NCBI RefSeq assembly: GCF_012641405.1 | Contig: NZ_JABAII010000006.1 | Coordinates: 124,001 to 188,000, forward strand | DNA from: Rhizobium sp. P40RR-XXII | Lineage (GTDB): Bacteria > Pseudomonadota > Alphaproteobacteria > Rhizobiales > Rhizobiaceae | DNA length: 64,000 nucleotides | Direction: 5' to 3' | Shown here: positions 27,001 through 34,624 of the stretch, piece after piece | Numbering within the stretch: position 1 is the first letter of the stretch | How the letters are laid out: each line of letters starts with the position of its first letter | The notes under the pieces: model-generated | Told to the model about the DNA's origin: nothing | Seen by the model: the letters and a program-made list of their open reading frames with translations, nothing else | The model's database searches: none | Program-made: the position numbers and the translations under genes

Positions 27001-30000
27001 TCGGCCAGTTCGCGCAACGCATCGAAAAGGACTTCAAGGTCAAAATCTCCTTCCGGGAATTGCTGAGCGATATCCCTTCCGTTGCCGATCTGGCCCTCTA
27101 CCTCGATCAACAAATGCCAACCGAGGCGATGAAAGCGGCTGAACCCGCGCCATCCCCCGCCGCCGCGCCGATGCCGGCCCTGTCAGTACCAAGCGCGTCA
27201 GCGCCAATCATGCCTGCCGCCACACAGCCGGCAGCAATGCCGGCAGCGGCATCGGATCTCGCCACCGTGCTGCAATCCCAGATTCAGATGGCGCAGACCC
27301 TGTTCTCTCAACAGCTGCTGATGCTGCAGGCCATGCAGGGTGGCGCCCAGGTGTCCTCGACGCCGAGCGCGGTGCCAGTGACAGCGGCTGCGCCTATGGC
27401 ACAACCGGCAACGAGTGCGCCCCTTGCTCCCACCGCCGCGGAAAGCGATTTCGGCACCGAGCGCATCAAACTCTATCGCCCAAATGCCAAGAGCCCGGCG
27501 CCGGAGATTACCGCGGCCAAGCAAGATTTCATCACCAGCCTAACCAAGGCCTATGAAACCAAGAACGCCAAATCGAAGAGCTTCACCCAGGGTCACCGGG
27601 GACACCTGGCCGATCCCCGTTCCGCCTCGGGCTTCCGGGCGGATTGGAAGGAGATGGTGTTCCCGATCGTTTGCGATCATTCCAAGGGTGCTTATATCTG
27701 GGATATCGACGGCAATCAGTATGTCGACCTGGTCAACGGCTTCGGGCAGACGGCCTTCGGCCATGCGCCGGATTTCGTCATCGATGCCGTCAAGGCTCAG
27801 GCCGACCGGGGGTTTGCCATCGGGCCGCAGACGCCGCTTGCCGGCGATGTCGCAAAGATGATTGCCGAAGTCACCGGCCATGAGCGGGTCACATTCTGCA
27901 ACACTGGTTCGGAAGCAGTCATGGCTGCGATGCGGCTTGCGCGCGCCGTCACCGGCCGTGATCGGGTCGTGGTCTTTGCCAATGATTATCACGGCCAGTT
28001 CGACGAAGTTCTGGTCAAGGGCCGCAATCGCGCCGACAAGCCGATCGCCCTGCCCGTCGCCTCCGGCATTCCGATGGCCTCTGTGTCGAATATGACCGTG
28101 CTGCGCTACGGCGCTCCGGAAAGCCTCGACTTCATCCGCACCAACGCCGCCGATATAGCGGCTGTCATCATCGAGCCGATCCAGAGCCGTCATCCGGAAT
28201 TGCAGCCGCGCGAATTCGTCGTGGAACTCCGCGACATCGCCACCAAATCCGAATTTGCCCTGGTCTTCGATGAGGTCGTCACCGGATTCCGCGTCGATCC
28301 CGGTGGCATGCAGGCGATCTGGGGCATCAAGGGCGATATGGCAACCTATGGCAAGGTCGTCGGCGGCGGAATGCCGATCGGTGTGCTTGTCGGCAGCCCG
28401 CGCTTCATGGATGCGCTCGATGGCGGCTATTGGGATTACGGCGACAGCTCCGTGCCCATGACAGCGCCGACATTCTTTGCCGGTACCTTCGTGCGTCATC
28501 CCCTAACGCTCGCAGCCGCCAGCGCCGTGCTGCACCACATCAAGGGAGAGGGATCTGCTCTCTACAACCGTGTCGCCGAGCGAACGGAAGCGCTGGTCGC
28601 GGAAATCAGGGCCGATCTTGCCCGACGCGGCATTGCCGACGTCGTACACGGCTACAAGAGCTGGTTTGCGACCGACTTCTCCAGCCAGGATCCGCTCGGC
28701 GCGCTATTCTATGCCCAGATGCGGCTGAATGGCGTCCACATACAGGATGGCTATCCCTGCTTCCTGACGACAGCCCACAGCGAAGACGACTTCCGCACGA
28801 TCGCGAAAGCATTCCGCGACAGTCTCGACGCAATGCAGGGCGTCGGAATATTTACGGCGAGGGAAGAGCCATCTGTATCGGCAAAGCCGACGCGGGCATC
28901 CGTCGCGAAGCCGGAATCCGCGCCGCTGACGGAGGCGCAGACGGAAATATGGCTCGCAGCTCAGGCGGGTGACGAAGCCTCCTGCTCATTCAACGAGTCC
29001 TTTTCGCTGACGCTGGAAGGAATCCTGGACGAGCCGGCCATCCGGAAGGCTTTCGACACGGTCATCGCGCGCCATGACGCGTTTCATATTCGCTTTGACC
29101 GCGGCGGCGAACATTTCCGGTTCATTCCGGATTTCAAGCTCGACCTGCCGATCCTTGAAGATATCGATGACCAAGGCCTTGCCATTCTCATAGACGATGA
29201 CGCTCATACGCCCTTCGATCTCATCAACGGCCCCCTGGTTCGCGCAAGCATCGTCAAGCTGGCACATGACAAGCACGTGCTGGTCTTCACGGCCCATCAC
29301 ATCATCTGCGACGGCTGGTCGATCAATACCTTCGTCGAAGAGCTCACGGCCGCCTACGAAGCCTACAGGACGGGCAATGATCCGGAATTCCAGCCGGCCC
29401 TTTCCTTCGCCACCTATTCGACGGATCTTTCCCCCAGGCCGGAGAAATCCCAGGCGACCGAACAGTTCTGGCTCGACCAGTTCAAGACGGTTCCGGACCT
29501 CCCTGACCTGCCGCTCGATCGGCCGCGTCCGGAATATCGCAGCTTCGCGGGCGGTAGCTGCACCGGCTATATCGATGTCGATGTCTATAAGGCGCTGAAG
29601 AAGAAGGGTGCCAAATCCGGCGCCACGCTGTTCTCGACGCTGCTGGCGACACTCCAGGTGATGATATCGCGATTGTCGGGTCAAGATGACATCGTCGTCG
29701 CCATTCCATCGGCCGGTCAAAGCCTGCTCGACGGCCAGATCCTTGTTGGGCATTGCGTCAACCTGCTGCCGCTGCGTCAGGCGGTATCGCAGGCGGAGCC
29801 GTTCGCGGATCACCTGAAGGCAACGCAGCAACTCGTCTTCCAGGCCTTTGAACATCAGGATTACACCTACGGCACGCTGGTGCGCAAACTGGATACCAAG
29901 CGCGATCCGCGCCGCCTGCCGCTCACCGAAATACAGTTCAATCTCGAACGCATGGCCGGCGGATCGTCCTTCGGCGATCTCAAGCCGACGATGGAGCCGA

Positions 30001-32096
30001 ACGCAAAGGCCTTTTCCAACTTCGACCTGTTCTTCAACATGATCGAGGCAGCCGACCACATCCGCATCGATGTCGACTACAATGCCGATGTCTTCGAGCG
30101 TTCAACCGTGGAACGATGGATCGGTCACTTCGCGACACTGGCCGCTACTTTGGCCAAGGACATGGACCACAAGATCGGCGAACTGTCGCTGCTCTCGGCG
30201 GAGGAGAAATCCTGGCTGGTCGACGACCTCAATCGGACGGCTGTGCCTTATGACCACGATCAGTTTGTCTTCTCGCTCTTTTCCAAACGGGCAGCCGAAC
30301 AGCCGAATGCCGTCGCTGCGCAACATGATGGCCAGGCAATTACCTATGGCGAGTTGGAAACGCGCTCTAACCAGCTTGCTCTCTACCTCCAGATGGCGCT
30401 TCCCGATCCCGGCCAGCGGATTGCAATATTGGTCGAGCGCTCGCTGAACATGATCGTCGCCCTGCTCGCGGTCATGAAGGCAGGACATACCTATGTCCCC
30501 ATGGATCCCGCTCACCCGGAACCGCGCCTGCTGCAGACGCTGGATATCGCCCGTATCGGCGGCCTGATTTGCCACGGCGACGACACGGCCCGGCTTGCAT
30601 CCAAGGATATTCCCGTGATCCGGCTCGACCAGGATGCCAAGGCGATCGGCTCGATGACCGGCCATCCGCTAAAGACCCTGCCTGTCGATACGACCGCATC
30701 CGCCTACATCATCTTCACCTCCGGCTCGACCGGCATGCCGAAGGGGGTCGAGGTTTCGCATCGAGCCCTGACAAACTTCCTTCTCTCTATGGCAAAGGAA
30801 CCCGGCTTCGGTGCGGATGACACGCTGGTCGCAGTCACGACCATCTCCTTCGATATCGCCGGTCTGGAACTTTACCTGCCGCTGATATCGGGCGGAAAGC
30901 TCGTCATCGCCAGTCGCAGTCAGGTCCAGGACGGCTTTGCGCTGGTCAAGCTCATCGACGAACATGATGCCACGGTGCTGCAGGCGACGCCGACGCTTTG
31001 GCAGATGCTGGTCGAAGCCGGCCTGACGGAGCGGCGGACGCTGAAAATGCTCTGCGGCGGCGAACCCCTGCCCAAGGAGCTGGCGCGCTCCCTGCTTGGT
31101 ATCGGCGGCGAACTCTGGAATATGTACGGCCCGACGGAAACGACGATCTGGTCGTCTCTGCAACGCATCACGGATGCCGATCAGCCGATCACCATCGGTC
31201 ATCCCATCGCCAATACCCAGCTCTTCATTCTCGACCAAAGCGAGACTATTGCGCCAGTCGGCGTTATCGGTGAGCTGCATATCGGTGGCGACGGCCTGGC
31301 GGAAGGTTATTTCGATCGCCTCGATCTTACAGAGAAGGCCTTCGTTCCGCATTGCTTTGCCATTGGCAGGCCGATGCGGCTTTACAGGACCGGCGACGTT
31401 GGGCGGCGGCTGGCCGATGGTTCGCTGCAGTTGCTCGGGCGGCGTGACCAGCAGGTCAAGCTGCGCGGCTTCCGCATCGAGCTCGGCGACATAGAGGCCG
31501 TCATCTCCAAGGCGGCGGGTGTGCGCCAATGTGCCACCGTCGTTACCGAAAACGCCAAGGGCGATCGCTCGCTGGTTTGCTATATCGTGCCTGAAACAGG
31601 CGGCAATGACGCATTGACGGCCGATGTCGCGGCGCATGCCAAAGCCAATTTGCCCGGACATATGGTTCCGAGCTTCTGGGTGCTGGAAAGCGAGCTGCCG
31701 CACACCGCCAACGGCAAGCTCGACCGCAAAGCCCTGCAGCAGCGCGGCGTACCGCAGCGGGGAGCCGCGCCAACCAAGGCCCAGCCAAAAACCGAAATGG
31801 AACAGCGGCTGCTGGCGATCTGGCAGGATGTTCTGAGCCTTAGCGATATCGGCATCGATGACAATCTCTACGCGCTCGGCGCCGACTCGCTTGCCATCTT
31901 TCGCATCGCCGCCCGCATGCGTGACAACGGCTTGCCGCTGGAAGCAAAACATCTGCTGCGTCACCCGACGATTGCCGCGCTGGCTGCCTTTGCCGATGGC
32001 CAGGCGGAAGCTCCGTCCGAGTCCGTTCAGCTCCACATTCCATCACTGCGAGATTTTCGTAACGGCGCACGCCGCGGCCTGGGGGCATCTCTATGA
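24027..32096 (+). CDS. Hybrid PKS/NRPS: KS-AT-ACP-aminotransferase-C-A-T
   Basis: A 2689-residue megasynthase. KS at ~28-455 with Cys203 (SACSTS), His339 (HGTATPLGD) and His379 (GTIGHTDAAAG). AT at ~550-850 with Ser648 (GHSVGE) and HAFH at 744-747, the malonyl-CoA motif. ACP with Ser989 (LGFDSL). An Ala/Pro/Met-rich linker with a Gln/Leu helix leads to a class III (GSA-type) PLP aminotransferase at ~1200-1620, Lys1443 in TYGKVVGGGMPIG. C domain ~1630-2060 with intact HHIICDG (1757-1763). A domain ~2080-2570, code D2276 I L Q2319 L2342 G2344 M2366 I W2375 K2564 (DILQLGMIWK), glycine-like. T with Ser2621. No ketoreductase. The order resembles the beta-amino-acid-forming parts of iturin/mycosubtilin and microcystin synthases. 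Confidence 0.94.
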   Translation: MKRSHQEKGEQRDFEESEDLNEQISGHIAIIGMSGRFPGAPSVDELWKLVLEGKNAFSRFSPDEIEDAFTDEERAQPNYVAARPHLDNADMFDAEFFGMFPREAAVTDPQHRIFLEICWEALEDGGYDPQRYAGPIGVFAGSSMPTYLINNVLHDRAKAEEFTSNYQIGSFHELVGALNDTLATRVAYKFNLRGPAFTLQSACSTSLLAVSQACQNLLTYGCDMALAGGISVTIPQKRGYIYQDGGMASPDGTCRPFDADAAGTVFASGAGVVLLKRYEDALQDGDHIYALIRGYGINNDGSDKIGFTAPSVEGQAEAIATAIANAGVEPSTIGYIECHGTATPLGDPIEFNGLTRAFADGAPGPAGCALGSVKGTIGHTDAAAGVTGLIKTALALHCAKIPPMPNYHQPNPRIDLEGSPFYIPTAMIDWPQGKVPRRAGVSAFGVGGTNVHVVLEEAPRPSTTPNEVEGHYILPLSARNKLALTQMRTNLSNHLADNPKLSIAQLACTLQTGRREFGHRLAVAAGSVEEAIIKLTTENYQSLVAADRPPVAFMFPGQGAQYVGMGAGLYSSEPEFARWIDRGSELLKMTLGLDLRDYICHTGPVTQAITEEQRETRIAQPCLYLVEYALARLWLSRGVKPYAMIGHSVGEFVAATLANVISFEDGLRLVANRGRLMQHQPQGAMVSVRADATTTASYLQGDVEIAAINAPKLCVISGPFGDIDKVCTALEAAEIAFSRLHTSHAFHSVMMKDAALALRQETEKVTYGTATLPFISGVTGDWQTAELMTSPNYWAMHCRDSVRFADGLVTLCRDRKPLLLEVGPGRTLSVFAAQTIARDSLAAVVQSLPEHDRASAAAETLAEAHGKLWMAGCRLSWPALPPAARKHLSLPTYPFQRQRHWIDAPSSARRALSRGALANQESAPESEPSVSDVNLTEEKRAMNVAASISISSRLPQLETVLLTLLSDMSGETLGPDERAATFLELGFDSLFVGQFAQRIEKDFKVKISFRELLSDIPSVADLALYLDQQMPTEAMKAAEPAPSPAAAPMPALSVPSASAPIMPAATQPAAMPAAASDLATVLQSQIQMAQTLFSQQLLMLQAMQGGAQVSSTPSAVPVTAAAPMAQPATSAPLAPTAAESDFGTERIKLYRPNAKSPAPEITAAKQDFITSLTKAYETKNAKSKSFTQGHRGHLADPRSASGFRADWKEMVFPIVCDHSKGAYIWDIDGNQYVDLVNGFGQTAFGHAPDFVIDAVKAQADRGFAIGPQTPLAGDVAKMIAEVTGHERVTFCNTGSEAVMAAMRLARAVTGRDRVVVFANDYHGQFDEVLVKGRNRADKPIALPVASGIPMASVSNMTVLRYGAPESLDFIRTNAADIAAVIIEPIQSRHPELQPREFVVELRDIATKSEFALVFDEVVTGFRVDPGGMQAIWGIKGDMATYGKVVGGGMPIGVLVGSPRFMDALDGGYWDYGDSSVPMTAPTFFAGTFVRHPLTLAAASAVLHHIKGEGSALYNRVAERTEALVAEIRADLARRGIADVVHGYKSWFATDFSSQDPLGALFYAQMRLNGVHIQDGYPCFLTTAHSEDDFRTIAKAFRDSLDAMQGVGIFTAREEPSVSAKPTRASVAKPESAPLTEAQTEIWLAAQAGDEASCSFNESFSLTLEGILDEPAIRKAFDTVIARHDAFHIRFDRGGEHFRFIPDFKLDLPILEDIDDQGLAILIDDDAHTPFDLINGPLVRASIVKLAHDKHVLVFTAHHIICDGWSINTFVEELTAAYEAYRTGNDPEFQPALSFATYSTDLSPRPEKSQATEQFWLDQFKTVPDLPDLPLDRPRPEYRSFAGGSCTGYIDVDVYKALKKKGAKSGATLFSTLLATLQVMISRLSGQDDIVVAIPSAGQSLLDGQILVGHCVNLLPLRQAVSQAEPFADHLKATQQLVFQAFEHQDYTYGTLVRKLDTKRDPRRLPLTEIQFNLERMAGGSSFGDLKPTMEPNAKAFSNFDLFFNMIEAADHIRIDVDYNADVFERSTVERWIGHFATLAATLAKDMDHKIGELSLLSAEEKSWLVDDLNRTAVPYDHDQFVFSLFSKRAAEQPNAVAAQHDGQAITYGELETRSNQLALYLQMALPDPGQRIAILVERSLNMIVALLAVMKAGHTYVPMDPAHPEPRLLQTLDIARIGGLICHGDDTARLASKDIPVIRLDQDAKAIGSMTGHPLKTLPVDTTASAYIIFTSGSTGMPKGVEVSHRALTNFLLSMAKEPGFGADDTLVAVTTISFDIAGLELYLPLISGGKLVIASRSQVQDGFALVKLIDEHDATVLQATPTLWQMLVEAGLTERRTLKMLCGGEPLPKELARSLLGIGGELWNMYGPTETTIWSSLQRITDADQPITIGHPIANTQLFILDQSETIAPVGVIGELHIGGDGLAEGYFDRLDLTEKAFVPHCFAIGRPMRLYRTGDVGRRLADGSLQLLGRRDQQVKLRGFRIELGDIEAVISKAAGVRQCATVVTENAKGDRSLVCYIVPETGGNDALTADVAAHAKANLPGHMVPSFWVLESELPHTANGKLDRKALQQRGVPQRGAAPTKAQPKTEMEQRLLAIWQDVLSLSDIGIDDNLYALGADSLAIFRIAARMRDNGLPLEAKHLLRHPTIAALAAFADGQAEAPSESVQLHIPSLRDFRNGARRGLGASL

Positions 32097-34576
32097 GTAC
32101 AGTCGACAATAGTCCAAGCGGTCTCCTTGCCGAACCGCAGATCATCGGCGAATTTCCCTGTACGCAGACGCAATTGCGATGCTGGATTCTCGATCAGCTC
32201 AATCCCGGCAATCCGGCGCTCAATGTCGCGGTCCGCTGGGAAATCCGGGGCGCATTCAAGGTCGCGACTCTCGAGGCCGCCTTTCGAAAAGTCATCCAGC
32301 GCCACGAAATACTGAGAACCCGCTTCATCGAGAAAAGTGGGCGGCCATTCCAGCAGGCCGTCAGCGACGTCAATTTCAAGATGTCGGTGATCGATCTTCG
32401 CGGCATGGCCCCGGAGCAGCGCCAGGCAAGAATCCTGTCGATCGGCGAGGAGACTGCGCAGGCGCCCTTCGATCTGGGTGCACCAGGCCTGTTTCGCGTC
32501 ACCTTGCTGATGGCTGAAAACGACCGCGGCTTTCTGCTGATCACCGCGCATCAGAGCTGCTTCGACGGCTGGTCCATCCGCGTTCTCGGGCGGGAGGTCG
32601 GCGAGATAGCGGCCGCGATCGACGCAGGACGCCAACCGGCCCTGCCCGAGCTGCCGTTGCAATATGGCGATTATGCCCTCTGGCAGGAGGAATACCTGCA
32701 AAGCTATGGCTTCGAGACGGAGAAGGCCTTCTGGCGGGAGACCATGCAGGGCGCTCCCTATTTCGAGGTCGCCGCCGACCGGCCGCGCGGTCAGGTCAAG
32801 ACCAATCGCGGCGACATCCTTTCCATCGCCCAACCGCCCGCTTTCACCGATCGCATGGATGCAGCGGCGCGCGCGCATTGCGTCTCGCAATACAGCTTCG
32901 GGGCGGCGGTTCTAAGTGCTGCCCTCCACCGCCTGACGCAGGCCCCGACCGTCCTGTTCGGCTCGCAGATCGCCGGTCGTGAACAAAGTGAGCTGGAAGA
33001 CCTGATCGGCGTCTTCATCAACAATCTGGTCCTGCGTTTCGATTTCGGTTCCGATACCAGCTTTGCCGAGCACATACGCTCCGTCAGCGCGACAATCGAA
33101 GGAGCGCTGAACCATCAGCGCATGCCGTTCAACAAACTCGTGGAACTCGTCAATCCCGTGCGCGATCCGGCACGCAATCCGCTGATTTCCGTCAACTTCA
33201 ACCTGCAAAAGGCGTTTCTCGAAGATCGGCGCTATGGCGGCTTCGAGTTGATCAGCTCGCCCTCGCAGTCCCCAGGTGTCATCTACGATCTGAGCTTCAT
33301 CATGATCGGCCGACCGACAGGCTGGCGCATGTCGATCGAATACAATGCCGACCTTTTCGAAGCCAGCACGATCGAAAGCCTCCTGCAACTATGGAGGAAC
33401 GCTTATGAAATTGCTCTCGACCGCCCTGAGGCGCCGCTTTCTTCGCTCGCTGCGCCGGAACGACACCTGGCAGCTTCCGCCAAGGCTGCGCCGATGGATG
33501 GCGCCGTCACAGGCAAAACGCCGGCGGATACGCGAATGGAAACGCTTGCTGAGCTTTGGAAAGAAGTCCTACAGGTTCCGCAAATACGTCCGGATGATGA
33601 TTTCTTCGCACTTGGCGGCCACTCGCTCCTCGCGTTACGGCTCCTATCGGAAGTACGCGCAAGATTCGAAGCAGCACCGACATTGCAGCTTCTATTCAAG
33701 CAGCCGACGTTTGCAGGCTTTGCAGCGGCGATCTTCCATGTCGATACGGCGCCGACAACACAGGAAAAGTCGGTAAACCCGTGGGAACTGATCACCTGCA
33801 AGCACGGCACGGGGACCGGTACGGTTTATACACTCAATCATCCGTTCCTTTATTATCGCCTCGCCAACGAGCTGCCGGACAGCGTCTCGGTGCACAATGT
33901 CAACATGTTCCATGCGGATCTGGCAAACGGCCTTGATCGCCTGAGCATCGAGGATATAGCCGGTCGCGCGATAGACGCCATGCAGATCGACAAGGCTGTC
34001 GGCCGTGTTGCCATTGTCGGGCTCTGCGTCAATGGAATCCTGGCGCTGGAGGTCGGGCGGCAATTGCAGGAACGAGGCATCGATGTCGGCACCACGGCAA
34101 TCATCGATGCATGGGCTCCGGGCTATTTCACATCCCTGCCGAAACGGGAGCAGGCACGTTGGAACCGTGAGCGGCGGCGCAAGCGGCTTGCCTATTTCAC
34201 CCGAAAACTGTTCTCCGGCCGTATCCGGCTAATCGACTATCTCAAGGAATTCGAAATCTCGCTGTCACTTCTGAGGATATTCGGCATCAAGGCTGGTCAG
34301 TATTCACCCGAAGAGGAAGCGAACGAGGCGGTCACCAAGTTGCTCGTAGCGGCAGCGCGTCGCTACAAGCCGCGGCAGACAAAAGATCGCAGCGTCGTCC
34401 TGCTGCGAAGCAGCGCAACCCATTCTCGGGCGCATAAATTGCGGTTTGGATGGGGCGATGCGATCGGGGATGACTGCATGGTGGTCGATATCGATGGCTG
34501 GCATGAGGATTCGCTCACCAGCAACGGTATCCGCGACCTGGCGTCGACACTCTCTGGAAAACTCGCCGAGGATTAA
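32093..34576 (+). CDS. Terminal NRPS protein: C-T-thioesterase, no A domain
   Basis: An 827-residue termination protein, overlapping the megasynthase stop by ATGA. Residues ~15-440 are a condensation domain, but its core reads H153-Q154-S-C-F-D-G, so the catalytic second His of HHxxxDG is Gln. No adenylation domain follows; the carrier domain has DDFFALGGHSLLALRLL with Ser511. The C-terminal alpha/beta-hydrolase thioesterase has GLCVNG with Cys645 where Ser is usual, Asp672 (IIDAW) and His804 (DGWHED), a plausible Cys-Asp-His triad. The carrier must be loaded in trans or by chain transfer. The C domain may be inactive, may act as a scaffold, or may use an unusual mechanism. Confidence 0.92.
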   Translation: MSTVDNSPSGLLAEPQIIGEFPCTQTQLRCWILDQLNPGNPALNVAVRWEIRGAFKVATLEAAFRKVIQRHEILRTRFIEKSGRPFQQAVSDVNFKMSVIDLRGMAPEQRQARILSIGEETAQAPFDLGAPGLFRVTLLMAENDRGFLLITAHQSCFDGWSIRVLGREVGEIAAAIDAGRQPALPELPLQYGDYALWQEEYLQSYGFETEKAFWRETMQGAPYFEVAADRPRGQVKTNRGDILSIAQPPAFTDRMDAAARAHCVSQYSFGAAVLSAALHRLTQAPTVLFGSQIAGREQSELEDLIGVFINNLVLRFDFGSDTSFAEHIRSVSATIEGALNHQRMPFNKLVELVNPVRDPARNPLISVNFNLQKAFLEDRRYGGFELISSPSQSPGVIYDLSFIMIGRPTGWRMSIEYNADLFEASTIESLLQLWRNAYEIALDRPEAPLSSLAAPERHLAASAKAAPMDGAVTGKTPADTRMETLAELWKEVLQVPQIRPDDDFFALGGHSLLALRLLSEVRARFEAAPTLQLLFKQPTFAGFAAAIFHVDTAPTTQEKSVNPWELITCKHGTGTGTVYTLNHPFLYYRLANELPDSVSVHNVNMFHADLANGLDRLSIEDIAGRAIDAMQIDKAVGRVAIVGLCVNGILALEVGRQLQERGIDVGTTAIIDAWAPGYFTSLPKREQARWNRERRRKRLAYFTRKLFSGRIRLIDYLKEFEISLSLLRIFGIKAGQYSPEEEANEAVTKLLVAAARRYKPRQTKDRSVVLLRSSATHSRAHKLRFGWGDAIGDDCMVVDIDGWHEDSLTSNGIRDLASTLSGKLAED

Positions 34577-34624
34577 ATTCCGTCCAATGGCTCGGAAAGA
34601 ACCCGGCCATAAGAGGAAGCAGTG

